A stretch of DNA of 64,000 nt from Kondoa malvinella (lineage: Eukaryota > Basidiomycota > Agaricostilbomycetes > Agaricostilbales > Kondoaceae), in the NCBI GenBank assembly GCA_039545315.1, contig BCIM01000001.1:544805-608804 (forward strand). Direction: 5' to 3'. The notes below the pieces were generated by a model, which saw nothing but the letters and a program-made list of their open reading frames with translations, did no database searches and was not told the DNA's origin. A program made the position numbers and the translations under genes. Of this stretch, positions 1 to 11,602 are shown piece by piece. Positions within the stretch are counted from its first letter, which is position 1; the number at the start of each line of letters is the position of its first letter.

Positions 1-22
1 CTTGCTGATGGCTATAGTCTAG

Positions 23-2258
23 CGAGGCGTAGTATTGACAAGTGAGGGAAATTGGGTCGCTTGAGCTTGTGCTCATGGGCTCGACTCGTTTGCTCACAGA
101 TCTTGGACCTGAAGACATAGTCGGTCTGTCCGGGAAGACTGGTCAGCATCGCTTACTGACGCACAATGTCCAGATGGCAACCTAAAGGTATGCGTCTCCT
201 GTTATCTCGTCAGGGATCACCTCTTACAGACGCCAACAGCTTATTCTCGGCCTGATATGGTCTCTCATCTTGCGTTTCACTATAGCCGATGTCCAGTAAG
301 CCTTCCCATATTGCGCGTATGCTTGGGCTAACGCTGTATCCTCGACAGAGAAGAAGGCAAATCAGCGAAAGACGGTCTGCTCCTTTGGTGTCAACGCATG
401 ACGCACGATTATGAAGAAGTGGACGTACGAGACTTTACCCGTTCTTGGTCTGACGGTCTAGCTTTGTCAGTGATGCGCTTCTATTCAGCTTCATGCCGAT
501 GCTAACAGCGTTTTCTTCGACAGCTGCGCGCTGATACATAAACATCGACCTGATCTGCTCAATTACCATGCTTTGAACCATTCTGATCCGCACACTAATA
601 CCAAACTCGCGTTCAAGACGATTGAACAAGCCTTACACATACCCGTAAGCTCTGGAATCTCCTTTAATGTCCAAATCAAGCTGAAACTTATCCTGCAGCA
701 ACTCCTAGACGTCTCTGATATAGTGGACGTACCCAAACCAGACGAGAGATCGATAATTACCTACATTGCTGAAATCTTTCTCGCCTTGACAACAGCCGAA
801 CAATCCGAATCCTCTTCTCGCAGAATAGTCAATTTCGCTGAAATCGCTCAATCTATCTGGACTTCCCGTAATGACTACGAGAGACGTGCTGGAGAATTGA
901 TTCGCGTGATAAGAAGAGTCATGGAAGGTTGGCGTGGGAATCTGAGTGCGAATTATGGAGAGGCGATGGAAGAGAGGAAAGGGTTTGTGAGGCACAAGAG
1001 CGAGAGAAGAAAGTGGAAGGAAGAGAAGACGGGAGTGGAGAGCTTGTTGGGCAACATTTTGACTAAACTCAAGACCTACAATATGAAGCTCTATGTTCCG
1101 CCTGAGGGCTTGGCATTGTCTGTGAGTACTGTATAGTTCAATCCTGTGTCCTTCTAACGCGCAGCAGGACATTGACACAATTTGGTCACTGTTGCTTGCA
1201 GCTGAAGCGGAGAGATCCAGAGCTATCAACGATAACGTACGATCGTGAGTCTCATTCAGAGCTACTGCCGCACACAGCTGAAGTATCGTGTAGCATCAAA
1301 GAACAGCTACGAAAGAGCTATGCTCGATCGGCGAATGATATAGCAGGCAAAATAGCAGGCCTGTCGCTTTCTCTGGCCGAGCTCGACGGATCGTTAGAGG
1401 TCCGTAGCGAAGTAGTCGAACACGAACAGTGCTCATCTGCGTGCAGTCGCAGCAACGCCGGGTTTACGATCTCGGGCGAGCCTTACCACGTCTCGCGCAA
1501 GATCTTCCTACTTTGCAAGCACTAGAAGCTGCTTGCGACGAGGCAAAGATTGAAGAGAACGACTATACGATACACTCTTACGATGACATAGTCTATGAGG
1601 TCTCGCTGCTACAAGAAACGATCGCCAAAAGAGCGGCCTTTGTCGAGAATCAGGTACGCTTTCAAGCGAAGTTGCTGGCTCTGTTCTCATGTGTCACAGA
1701 TGATCGCGAGAACGCAAACGAACTTGACACCGGATCAGCTAGAAGAGTTCGAGAGCGTCTTCAGGCATTTCGACGAAGATGCATCGAATACCCTAGTCGG
1801 TAGTACTAACATCGAGGAAAGACATTCGCTGACGCTTCGTGTTCAGAATCTGTCAGAGTTTTCCGTAGCTCTTTCCGCCTTGGGCATCAATTATACTGTA
1901 TGACCTAGTCTAGTCTTCGCGGCCTCTGCTGACTCGGGCTTGGCAGGAATCACAAGTGGATGATCTGCATGCGAGGCTATCCGATAGCGATGGCAACGTC
2001 GGATTCGAAGCTTATCTGAAGTTCCTGGTGGGCATAAAACAAGACAACTTCAGTCCGGAGCAGATTCGAGAGGCCTTCAGATCGATAGCAGGCGATCGCT
2101 CATCTGTCACTCGGCGAGATCTTGAGCTGGCTCATGTTCCAGTTGCGACAAGCGTATTCTTGGTTTCTGCTTTACCGAAATATCGGCAGAACGGCTCAGC
2201 TGCAGGAGAGGAGACGGGTTACGATTTCGAAGGCTTCTTGGCGGATCTGTATGGGTAG
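23..2258 (+). CDS. ain1: alpha-actinin (Ain1-like), 5' end outside the window
   Basis: F-actin crosslinking protein of the cytokinetic ring and actin cables. Visible exons: 23-41, 100-123, 174-187, 240-295, 349-465, 524-1121, 1168-1244, 1294-1399, 1447-1653, 1700-1795, 1847-1897, 1947-2258; the frame holds throughout (558 residues seen). The first exons give the end of the first calponin-homology domain (EDIVDGNLKLILGLIW). A second CH domain follows (LLLWCQRMTHDY, FTRSWSDGLA, PDERSIITYIA). The middle is a helical spectrin-like rod shorter than in animal alpha-actinins. The C-terminus has EF-hand-like repeats (NLTPDQLEEFESVFRHFD, then a degenerate second pair ending GYDFEGFLADLYG). The exact order matches fungal Ain1, so the assignment is strong. 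The start codon and the beginning of CH1 lie upstream of base 1. Three of the first exons are only 14-24 nt long. Confidence 0.93.
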
Positions 2259-2302
2259 TTCGGTCATAAACATTGTATTTCACATCATGGAGATCATCAT
2301 TA

Positions 2303-4040
2303 CTATATCCCTGCATCGTGTAGTCTCCACCACGCTACTAGTGCCCAGATAGCTGCTAGCGCATCCAATATCGCTACCACCAGGAACGGAAGCGTTTCGC
2401 TGGCATGACCAGCCAGAAAAGACCCGCTTTTGCTGACCAGCAAGATGCCAACGCCGCCAAAGCTGGCGGAAGGAAGTGTCAGCTTCAAGTCAGGCAAAGT
2501 TCGAAAGCAACTTACAAAGCATGAGTCCCTGCAATGCTTCCCGCAACTTCTCCTTCATCCGCATCTGTCAATCGATCTCTAGCCTGACTACATAGAGTCA
2601 TGCTCAATATGATGGCAAAGATCTGAGAAAATCCCATAAGCAGCGAGGCGGGAATGACGATGAACATTTGCGTCGGATCAGCGTTTGGCAAGAAGCCGAA
2701 GAAGGCGAATCCAATAGCTCCGCAAGCGAGCGAAAGGGACAATAGCTTGGGCGTTCTTGTTGGCGACATGTTTCGCGAAGCCAGATAGCCGACAGGTACA
2801 GCAAGCAGCAAAGACACAAGCTACAGGCTTGTGAGCTCATAGCAATACTCAAGTCGGCCGACTAACCTGAACGGAGCCTGTCAGTGACGATGCAAGAGCG
2901 AACGCCGAATGACAGTGTGCCTTGATCTCTTCGGGAGTCGCAGTGGGAGAGTCAATATCACATTGTCCAGTCTTTATGTACCAAGCATTGACGAGAATTG
3001 GAATAAAAAGAGTGACCGAAACCGGTTGTCTGCAGAAAAATCAGCAATGTTTGATGCCTGGAGAGGAAATGTCACCCACGCTCTCGCTACCAAAGCTGTG
3101 AAGTAGGCCAGAGACAGGTCAATATGCTTATAGCCTAGCTTGAAGCCGGCGAAAAGGTTTAGCAATTCGTTCTTCAAGACAAACTTGGCATCTTGATTAG
3201 CGGGTTTCTGCTCGATTCGCATGCCGCCCAAGATCAAGGCTGAACTGATGAGACTGATTGCCGCAACAAGCCAATAGACCCGTTGCAGGCCCGCTCCAAA
3301 GTCTGCATGTAGTGCGAAGACAGTTGGTAATCTCAGCCAGCCAAACACTGCGGTGCTGCTCAGTAATGTCCACCTGCAAATAATATTCGTCGTACCCGCC
3401 AGCAAAGCACCCAGACCAGATGCAAGTCCAATGTATCCCGCTAAACGAGGTACATCCAGAGCCGCTTTTTCACTTTCGTTCGCAGGCGCTTCCCCAAGCA
3501 GAGGCGCCCTCTCTTCTGCTTCGGCACTTCTTTTTGGCTGCGCAGAGTCTTTACTCCCAAGCACAGTCAAGAAGGTAGTGATACTCGTCGTTGCGCAAGC
3601 AGATCCGAGCTAGCACAGCGTTTCAGACTAGTCTGGAGTAATGATGCAAGCATACAGAAAACAGCAGCCTCGCCAAAAGCAGATCTGGGTAGGTATGCCG
3701 TGCCAGAGAATAGGCAAAGAGAGCGATGGAGAGCTAGGTGACAGATGAGCCTGCTGCAAGCTAGCGGTAGCTGATGCATACTATCAAATGACCGCCTGAG
3801 GCCCAACCTTTCAGGGACTTGTTCAGTAGCCAGCCAAACAGGATGACACATGGTAGAGCCAAGAGCTCGTCTGCTAATAGTAGTGTACCAGCTCGAGATG
3901 CGACTACTGATATTCAGAAATATTTCGGCTGATTGCAAGCTGTTGCGCACCCTTGTTGGCTGGCTCATGCAGCAGAAAGGACAGCACGAATGGAGTAGAG
4001 GCGTTCAAAAAGACTAAGACTGATATCGCACTGAAAGTCT
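2303..4040 (-). CDS. MFS transporter of the YCR023C-like type
   Basis: Multi-pass major facilitator membrane protein; substrate unknown. Reading the minus strand, an early helix is seen near 4000 (LVFLNASTPFVLSFLL). A cytosolic loop around 3440-3570 contains ERAPLLGEA. Further helices follow (GLASGLGALLAG, YWLVAAISLISSALILGG, TALVARAWVTFPL), then the family-typical stretch EEIKAHCHSAFALASSLTGS near 2920. The C-terminus is FGGVGILLVSKSGSFLAG and a last helix before the stop at 2303. The last intron is 2463-2515, and an intron of about 48 nt joins ALLAG to VFGWLRLPTVF near 3360. The N-terminal exons between about 3600 and 4240 were not resolved, so the start is approximate. The gene converges on alpha-actinin with 44 bp between stop codons. 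Confidence 0.72.
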
Positions 4041-4355
4041 ACAAAGCAAGCAGGTCAAACGCCGGACTTCCACCATCAGGCAGAGCGAACGAACGGAGAA
4101 CAGGTATATTGCAACGTTGCGATCAATCATGCTGTCGGACTTGTGTCGATGCGCAACGATCCAGCAGTCAGGCCTATCGTTAATTAGGCGTGGTGGTAGC
4201 AAACAATAGTGGTCGTCATGAGCTAGACTAGAGGTCATAATGTCAATACATGGTGACGAGACTATGTATGCAAGCGATGGATATGTACAATGCCAATGGG
4301 AAGGAGACCATTACATGCCGTGGTATTCCGAAAGACGAAGAGAGACGATGTTGGA

Positions 4356-7002
4356 TCAGGGCTGCGGTGAAGTCGACATCGAGACTCGGCGCAACAGCTT
4401 GGAGGTCCAACCATCTGCAGGACTAGCTGTCCGCTGTGGCGGGGTGTGGATGGGTCGCTCGTTGTCCGTGCTGTATCGCATGCTGCCTTGCGAACCAGTG
4501 GACGATTCCCTTCTGCGCACGCTGGGCCGTCGATGCATCTCTGTAAACGCAGAAGCTTTCCCTTGGTTCAAGTTGTCCATAGCTTCCTTGTCACGTGCAG
4601 CAGCCGCAGACATCTTGGCCGAGGCAGAAAGATTCGAGTCAGTCAGTCTGGGTGAAGACGCTTCCGAGGTAGGCGGTATGTAGGATAAAGAGGCCAAGTT
4701 TGGACTTGTGTTGAAGCTCATCGATCTGCGCTGTGCTTTGAGCGAGGCTCTCCGAGCAGCCATATCGACCGGTTCTTCTTGTTCAGTTACAGGTTCAGGT
4801 GAGGCGTTCCGCGCTTGATGCAAGGAAGGTGAGCCGTGTTGATCGTAGCCAAGAAGTTGCATCTCCGCTCTGAGTCGCGCCCGAGTGATCGCGTCCTCTT
4901 CGTCGTCTTCTTGATGCAATGGGGGACCTTGACCGCTCGAGGCTGGCATTGATGAGGCCAGCAACATTGGCTTGAGATTGTTGTTCTGAGCAGGAGGAGA
5001 CTTGGGTCCAGTCTTCCAGATGCTCGCTGCAAGGCCGCTGAGAGACAGCCTGTTTGTTTTGCGCTGTTCGTCTGCTGGACCTGCTGGCGAGACAGGTCGT
5101 GCTGGCTGTGATGCAGACAGATCGATACTAGCGCGCTTTGACATGTTGCCTGCTTTAGGTGTTTGTTGCGTTTGCGCAGCCAAAGACGAGGGAGTGTTCT
5201 TGTTTGAGGGAAAAGTTGTGAGTTCTTCAGCCATTTGCGGTGTGTTTGGTCGCGATTTGCTATAGTCTGTCGCCAAGACCTACAAGCCGCTGATCAGTCC
5301 TGTCCGACGGATTTGTAGCAACTCATACCTTTTCAAAGCCTTCATGCGCAATAACTCGTTCAACAATCTTTGCAATGTAGAGTGACAGCGCTTTATTGGC
5401 ATCTCGCAATGCCTTGACTTCCACTCGTAGACCTAACAGCCCAGTCAGCAGTGGTCTCTAAACAATGCAAAGTCACTCACTATCCTCATTCATGCCCAAA
5501 TAGCTAGCCGAGCTCGTCTCCCTTCCATGTCGAGCCTTACCAGCTCTAAGGACCTCGTCTTCTTCTTCATCCATCGTTTCCTCCTGCGCTCGATCCAATT
5601 CCGCAGCCAAGTTCAATCCGACAGTAGGCGCTTTCGACTCTTTTTTCGGTTTCCTCCTACTGACGCCAGCTGCTACTGCGCCGCTATCCAGCCTGCCCGA
5701 ACCGGAAGATTCCAAGTAGCCTGAATCGCTATCACCATCCTCTTCCAAGACCCCTAGTAGTGGTGAACCTTGGAACCGGCGAGAACTATCGGACACTGAG
5801 CGGACTGAAGCAGTTTCGTCGTCCCACCGTTGACCGAATAGACCTTGGCCCAAGATTTGCCCGCTAAGAGTCCGTTCGCCCAAGAGAAGTTGGAAAGAAT
5901 CGCTTTCGTCTGCGAGATTCGCGTTGATGCGTTTCAGCTCGGCTAATTGTTCGCTGAGCTGATTTGTTTGCTTGATTAGGTCGCTGTTGTAATGCTGTAG
6001 GTGGTCTCGTTCCTGTGAGATTAAAGAAAGCGAGGTCTGTAGTTGGGTTATTTCTTCGATCGAGGAGGAAAAGTCTCTGCTTGAGGTTGACGGGTCAGGT
6101 GTGAGTGTGATGGTCGGCTCAGACTCGTGAGTCAAAACATGATCGTCTCCTAATTCGCTTGCTGTCTCCACCCCCGCTGTTCCTTGATGTTCACTGGAAG
6201 AGCGTAATCGCGGCGGTCGCTTCTTTCTGCTTTTCGGCTCATCATCTTCCGAGTTCGGTGTTGAGCTCAGCCTCTCTATACGTGACTTGAGACGAGCCTC
6301 AGTATCTTGCCATGCTTTGCGTTCTGCGTCAAAAGTTGCGACCTATCAACGCGTCTCAGCTCTGGTCATAACGAGATGTCGACCACCCACTTCATCATTA
6401 CTCCGCTTCTCTGCCTCGCGCACCTGCTTCTCTAGCTCGCTCACTTGATTCCGGTACTTGTCAGAAGAAGAGAGAGAATCCGACAGCTCAGATTCCATTC
6501 TCGCTTGTTCCGCATGAGCTTCTTGTAACTTGCTTTCTGCTGTGTGGACAGACTCGAGCACTTGCGCGTGGGTGGTAGATAGTCCATCGAAGGAACTTGT
6601 AGTGTTCTCTAGGGTAGATTGAATCTGGACAAGACTCGGCATCAGCACAGACTCCCTGCATGGAAACAGCTGCCTCAAGCATACTTCTGCATGATCCGCC
6701 TTGAGTCTCTTCAAAGCAGCTATAAGAGCTTCTCTGCTGCTTCTGGCATAGGCTTCAGAGTCTTCAGCATCCCCTTGCGCGACCAAATCGTCGAACGAAG
6801 GATCCTTGTTTATTTGAGCAGAGGTCTTGCTGTTGCCGTTGCTATTGGGCGTTCGTGTACGAGAAGGAGGTGCAGGTCGCCGCGTAACATTTGCAGGGCT
6901 GGGCGAGGCAGAGCCAGCTCGTGCAGAGCCATAAGACGACTTGGTAGCATTGCCATTTGTTTGCTTTGGAGAGCGCTTTCGCTCGTTGACAGTATCGTCC
7001 AT
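4356..7002 (-). CDS. conserved fungal coiled-coil protein (M-repeat-like), 813 aa
   Basis: Exons on the minus strand: 7002-6685, 6624-6391, 6342-5481, 5432-5329, 5279-4356; total 2442 nt, frame intact. The N-terminus is basic, Ser/Thr/Pro-rich and disordered. Coiled coils cover roughly residues 90-190 and 280-360 (heptad-rich segments with LSEQLAELKRINANLADES). A conserved block reads SFQLLLGERTLSG, and a later one VEVKALRDANKALSLYIAKI. The C-terminal 300 residues are again disordered with many Ser-Pro sites, which suggests phosphorylation. This order (coiled coil, DES-F-LLLGE motif, NKALSLYI motif, long tail) is shared by a fungal family often named M protein repeat protein; its cellular role is not established as far as I know. 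All four introns are 48-60 nt. Confidence 0.75.
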
Positions 7003-7124
7003 AGTTTAGATCTCACGGAATGGTCATCTATAGGCTGAATATGGTATAATTGGTGGTCATACGCCAGAAGGCATCGTCTGTTTTGACCGCGTTCTGGAGT
7101 CAACAAAGTTAAAGTGCATTGAGA

Positions 7125-8358
7125 TCAGCTATTAACTTCAACGATATGCACTCCGTTCGCTGCCAAAGACTCCTGGAAGCCCTTGATGACCGATGGACTG
7201 GATACGACACATAAGAGTAGATCAAGCATATGAAGTGCACATACTCTTTTTTAACGTCTATGTACGCAATCACACGCTGGGCCATGCTACTGATATCGAG
7301 CTGTGACCAGATATTGATGTCCAGCAGCGACTTGGTGCGTAAATCTTGATAGATGGCATCCGCGACTGTAGAACGATTGACTCTCAGCAATAGGATGCAA
7401 ACCAGATCGAGCGAACCTACCTGGTTCAAGGTAGCCTGCTACTACATTACGACGCTGGCCCGGGAACAGCACTTCAAACCAGTCCCTGCACGATCACGCA
7501 TAACATCAGCCGCAGAAGATGCAGTCAGAGAGTGACACTTACTGCTTGAGTATAAGGATATTGAGTCCTGTTCCAAACAGAGTGCGCTCGCTGGAGCTTC
7601 TAGCAGAATCAAGAGAAGCCTGTCCATATACGAATTCATCCTCAGTCTACAAGAGACAGACAAGTCATCGACGGACCTGCTTCAGCCAAATCTGCATTCC
7701 CCTGGCTTGCTCCTTGGTCTTTTCCTCGCTCAACCCAAACAAGTCAGTCACCCCTCCTCGAGTCTGAACCAACCGTCTCAAATGTCCATCCATACTATCC
7801 TGGTCAACTTTGCAAGCCACATCGTCCGCTTTCCAGGCTTCTGCTCCAGATTGTCTTATATCTGGTAATGCCTCTGTGCAAGTATAGACGGTCTCGGAGA
7901 AGAGAGAGAGCATTTCAGAGATTGCGTGTTGATGAGGATGGAATTGCTTGATACTGTATAGTTCGTCGTCTGAAGGTCGAGCGTCTGTGAGTGCGGTGTA
8001 CTGGTTTGTAATGTCCTTTAGGCAGGTCTCTAGGTTTGTGACATTGAAGTTAGTATCATCTTCTAGGGAGCAAATGTTCTCGAAGATGCGTGTAAAGTAA
8101 ATGAACATCCGAGCTGTTTGTTCTTCATGTCCTGTTGTGCCGCATTGAAGTCAGGACTTTGCAAAGAGCAATATCACGGCAACTTACGAGGTAATTTGGG
8201 CAAGCTTGGGAGCGGATGAGCTCTTCCCGCTAGTGTAAGAGATCGGCTCACTTTACGAGTACTTTGAGCTGCGCAAAGCTGCTTTTGAGACGATCCGGTG
8301 GTGAGATGGAAAGCAGAGCATGATTGGCTGAACGCGACGGAGAGGGTATACGAGACAT
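7125..8358 (-). CDS. conserved protein of unknown function
   Basis: Not recognised. The best-supported exons on the minus strand are: one containing MFIYFTRIFENI and SLEDDTNFNVTNLETC (about 8110-7670), a short one ending FVYGQ-type sequence (about 7650-7560), one ending VVAGYLEP (about 7510-7427), and the C-terminal exons giving SLLDINIWSQLDISSMAQR and, after a 45 nt intron near 7220, DPSVIKGFQESLAANG, ending VEVNS then TGA at 7125. The sequence is mixed helical with no membrane segment or signal peptide. A plausible start is the ATG at 8358 (MSRIPSPSRS), but I could not make the first two introns frame-consistent (they would be under 35 nt), so the N-terminus is tentative. It is divergent from the AIM6-like gene. 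Confidence 0.55.
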
Positions 8359-8760
8359 GACGGATATACAGAGGTGTGGTTCATGAACAAGAAAGAGCGC
8401 AATTGGAGCGTGCGTGCCCAAACACTGAGAAGAGAAGGGAAATCAAAGTCCAGATGGAATCTTCGCAATCTAGGGCCGAGTGGATCTCGACTACGGTACT
8501 CGAGGCTTGGGCACGCAATGCGATCTTTCCCAGCGACGCCCAGCGAGGAACAGCCAGCATAAGCTTTCAAAACTTCTTTTGGCTGCTGTCTGCCGCAATT
8601 GTCTGTCTGCCGTTTTGACCTGCTTCGAGCATCGCATGACGTTTTCATACTCCTTCTCTGGCTTGCAGGTACTACAGGAGTCTTTGAATATTGCTTGAAC
8701 GAGGTAGCATTGCCTTGACATAGCTGCGTCTGGCCAAGCTGCTGCCAAAATCTATCAAAC
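8359..8760. other. intergenic, divergent promoter region
   Basis: About 400 bp between the start of the unknown gene on the minus strand and the AIM6-like gene on the plus strand. ORFs crossing it (for example a minus-strand one to 8783) carry no recognisable family signature. I see no RNA gene or clear repeat; it presumably holds both promoters. Confidence 0.5.
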
Positions 8761-10310
8761 ATGAACCTCTCTGAATCTCGCACGCCGTGGATGTGCCTAT
8801 CTGCTGCTTCTACGCTCTTAGTCGTCTACCTCTTACTCGTTGCTTCGCGTTCGTTTGCTACGCGGAGTAATGCAGTCAACGGAGTCTGATGCCTGCCCGA
8901 CAACAGAACCCTCACCTCATCTCGGAAGTGTGAAGGTCACTCAAAGCCTACATACGAGTCACAACATTACAATCGCAGACGAGATCAGGCATCTTCGCTT
9001 GACGCAAAGCGAGCTGCTGCAATATCCTGTTCGCAATGCACGATCTTCTGTTGCTCTGTTCTGATGCTTTCCTTGCGCATAGACCAGGTCCACGCAGGGC
9101 ATCGTGCCAGTCAACGTGCATTCTCATAATGACTGTACGAAATACGCTTCGTAACAGACCAAATTGATCTTGCGGACAGACTGGCGCGAAGTTCCTGCCT
9201 TGACTGCGATCAGCCATGGATGTGCTTCTATCGAAGGTGAGCTTCTTCTCAAATCAGCAGAGCTTCTACTAAAACTGCACGTCGTTGTCAGCTGATGTCT
9301 GGCTTGAGCCTGATGGCACTCTTTTGGTATTCGTCTCGCATTATACACATCTCTCGTCTGACATGGGACTGATAGGTCGGACATGAGTTAGTTTGCTCCT
9401 ATGTGCTATGGTCTACCTCTGACCAGTACCTGTGGCAGACCAGCTGCTTTATCACCTTCTCGCACCTTCGCCCCACTCTACATTGAGCCACTAGTCCGCA
9501 TACTAGATCAGATGAACTCTAAAACGCACGATAGGCCAACCAAACGGTAATTCTCCCCATAGTATTTAACGGTGCAGCTAATGAAAGCAGAGGTGTGTTC
9601 GACATGGAGCCGGAGAAGACGCTGCAGCTGTTGGTGGACTTCAAGACGGATGGTCATGAGTGAGTTGAGTGCCTTAAAGCTTATCTAGACTAACGAATAA
9701 AAACAGGCTATACTCGCATGTCCTGAAAGCCTTGCAGCCTCTTCGCAGCCAAGGCTACCTGACAAGTTACAATAAAAATAAAGGATGGACCTCCGGACCG
9801 ATGTGAGCATCTCCTCTTTCTCATTCACAGCTAGGCTAAAACGACGCAGAATGGTGATCGGAACAGGCAATGTTCCCTTGGATCTAGTTGAAGCAGAGTC
9901 GACGCGTGACCTCTTCTTTGACGGTCCCTTACAAGAATTGAGTGACGCGAGATGGACCAAAGAAGTCGCTCCTCTTGCTTCGGCGAACTGGGCAAAGTAT
10001 ATCGGGTATAGCGGAATAGGTGAGATGTCGAGAGAAGCGCGGGCTAAACTGGTTGGTATGATCGATGCTGTATGTGACATTCCGTAAGCTAGTTGTCCTG
10101 CTGACTAGCACTCTCGGCAGGCGCATGCGAGAGGAATCAAATCTCGCTTTTGGGGAGAACCATTGCGGCCGATATCAGCTCGCGATACAGTGTGGAAGCT
10201 TTTGATCGAGCTTGGGTCAGATTGGATCAAGTACGTCGGGCTTCACCATTGTAACACTTGCTAACGGTGATCCTAGCGCGGATGATCTGGCAGAAGCTGT
10301 AAGGTTGTGA
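8761..10310 (+). CDS. AIM6: AIM6-like PLC-type phosphodiesterase, membrane-anchored, 343 aa
   Basis: Exons: 8761-8866, 8907-9028, 9098-9134, 9180-9236, 9292-9326, 9376-9386, 9427-9546, 9591-9659, 9707-9802, 9835-10069, 10121-10230, 10277-10310; total 1032 nt, every junction in frame. An N-terminal signal-anchor (STLLVVYLLLVASR) is followed by a TIM-barrel of the GDPD/PLC-like class. The motif HSHNDYWREVPAL and, downstream, SIEADVWLEPDGTLLVGHD correspond to the usual metal/catalytic region (His-Asn-Asp and Glu-x-Asp). Later landmarks are LSPSRTFAPLYIEPL, VIGTGNVPLDLV, HARGIKSRFWGEP and WINADDLAEA. Length agrees with fungal AIM6. Yeast AIM6 is linked to mitochondrial inheritance; the substrate is unknown. 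One exon is 11 nt, and one intron (9803-9834) would be only 32 nt, which is the weakest junction. Confidence 0.88.
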
Positions 10311-10334
10311 CGCGGCTTGTGAATGTATGCACTT

Positions 10335-11376
10335 CTATATGGATGCTCTAATCCATTTGCTACACACTTTCGCGACCGAAATGGCGTGCGAATCGACGAT
10401 ACAAAAGTCATGCGGCAGATTCTCTTCGCAAACGGTATACTCTCCCTTTCCATCCAAAGCATCTACGATCTCTTCTCTATCTTCATCACGTATCCATCCA
10501 TCCACTCCTGGCTTTGCGAAATAGAACCGTAGCTTTGGTGCCAATTTACCGATAAGAGCTCGATCCAGCTCGCCGACTGCTGTCATCTCTTCTTTTGCCA
10601 AAGTCAAGCATGATCGAACTGCAGCTGGATTACTGATGAAGCGCGTGGTCGTCTCTGCCGCAATTGAACGGTGACCTGACGAAGCACTGACGATCCAAGT
10701 GCGGAAAGCGAAAGACGTGCATGCTGCGACGACGATACAAATTCCAACGGCCAAAGAGATGCCATAATTGAAGAGGGGAGACAGAAGCTTGCCCTGACGA
10801 GATTTGCCAATGTTTGAACAAGTAGGGAAGAGCAGATGAGCGGAATCAACGAGATTGCTGCGACTTTTCAGTAGCTACAGCGAATGATTGGCCCTCTGGT
10901 ATAGAGATGACATTCTGCTTACATTGAGCAGCATGTAGGATCCAATGCTATGCCCTAGCAAGATGATTTTCTTCCCCTTATGCTTTTCGGCCAGCTCATC
11001 GAGGAAAGCCATCTTTGCATCAATCTGCTCTTGCAACGTAGCTACTCTTGCTTCTCCCTGTTCTGCATGCAAAGTGTGTCCGAGCTGAGAGATGGCGACT
11101 ATTTGGATGTCTTGTGGCAGTTCGGAGAGTATTGCCGTTAGGAAGACCAGGTAATAGTCGATAACGCCTGAGGCAGCAGATGAGAAAAGCTTCGAGTGAA
11201 CAATGTGCACAAGTCACCCGGATTGCCTGCGTCACGTCATCAGCTTCCTTCTTCAAATCTTCGTGTCGTTGCCTACCTGGCACGAAGACAATCACAGCAG
11301 AAGGATCCTTGATCATTCCGAGGGTATAAGTATCAGCCAGCAGGCCATTGTACGCGACAACACCTCGCTGCAGCAT
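10335..11376 (-). CDS. lipid droplet-associated hydrolase (LDAH family), 297 aa
   Basis: Exons on the minus strand: 11376-11277, 11226-11218, 11167-10923, 10874-10335; 894 nt, in frame. The alpha/beta-hydrolase fold is clear: an opening strand VIVFVPG, then NP from a 9 nt exon, then GVIDYYLVFL, restoring the family signature PGNPG-x-IxYY. The nucleophile elbow is GHSIGSYM (Ser in GHSIG). A hydrophobic region (YGISLAVGICIVVAA) is consistent with lipid-droplet or ER association. The C-terminus has KLRFYFAKPGVDGW and an HDFCI segment that places the catalytic His. The family acts on lipid-droplet esters in animals, though activity is debated; yeast YPR147C is the homologue. The gene converges on the AIM6-like gene with 24 bp between stops. 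Confidence 0.88.
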
Positions 11377-11602
11377 GGACGAAGTGATTCAAGCAGAAGC
11401 AAGAATAGGGCACAAAGTTAAGTCAAATGATTAAGTGCCAAAGGCATGTGCAGTAATTTACTATGCTACTATCTACAGAAGCCCCCAAAAAGAGTGTAAC
11501 GGTCTTTCGAACAAAACCCAATGTGTATACTTATGCTACAATCTAAAATGCCCATCTAAATGAATATTCACAGAAACGAAAGAGGGCGAAGGCCAAGGTT
11601 GT

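Noticed and set aside
8253..8783. 176-codon minus-strand ORF
   Set aside because: It crosses the divergent promoter and overlaps the tentative first exon of the unknown gene in another frame; no family signature.
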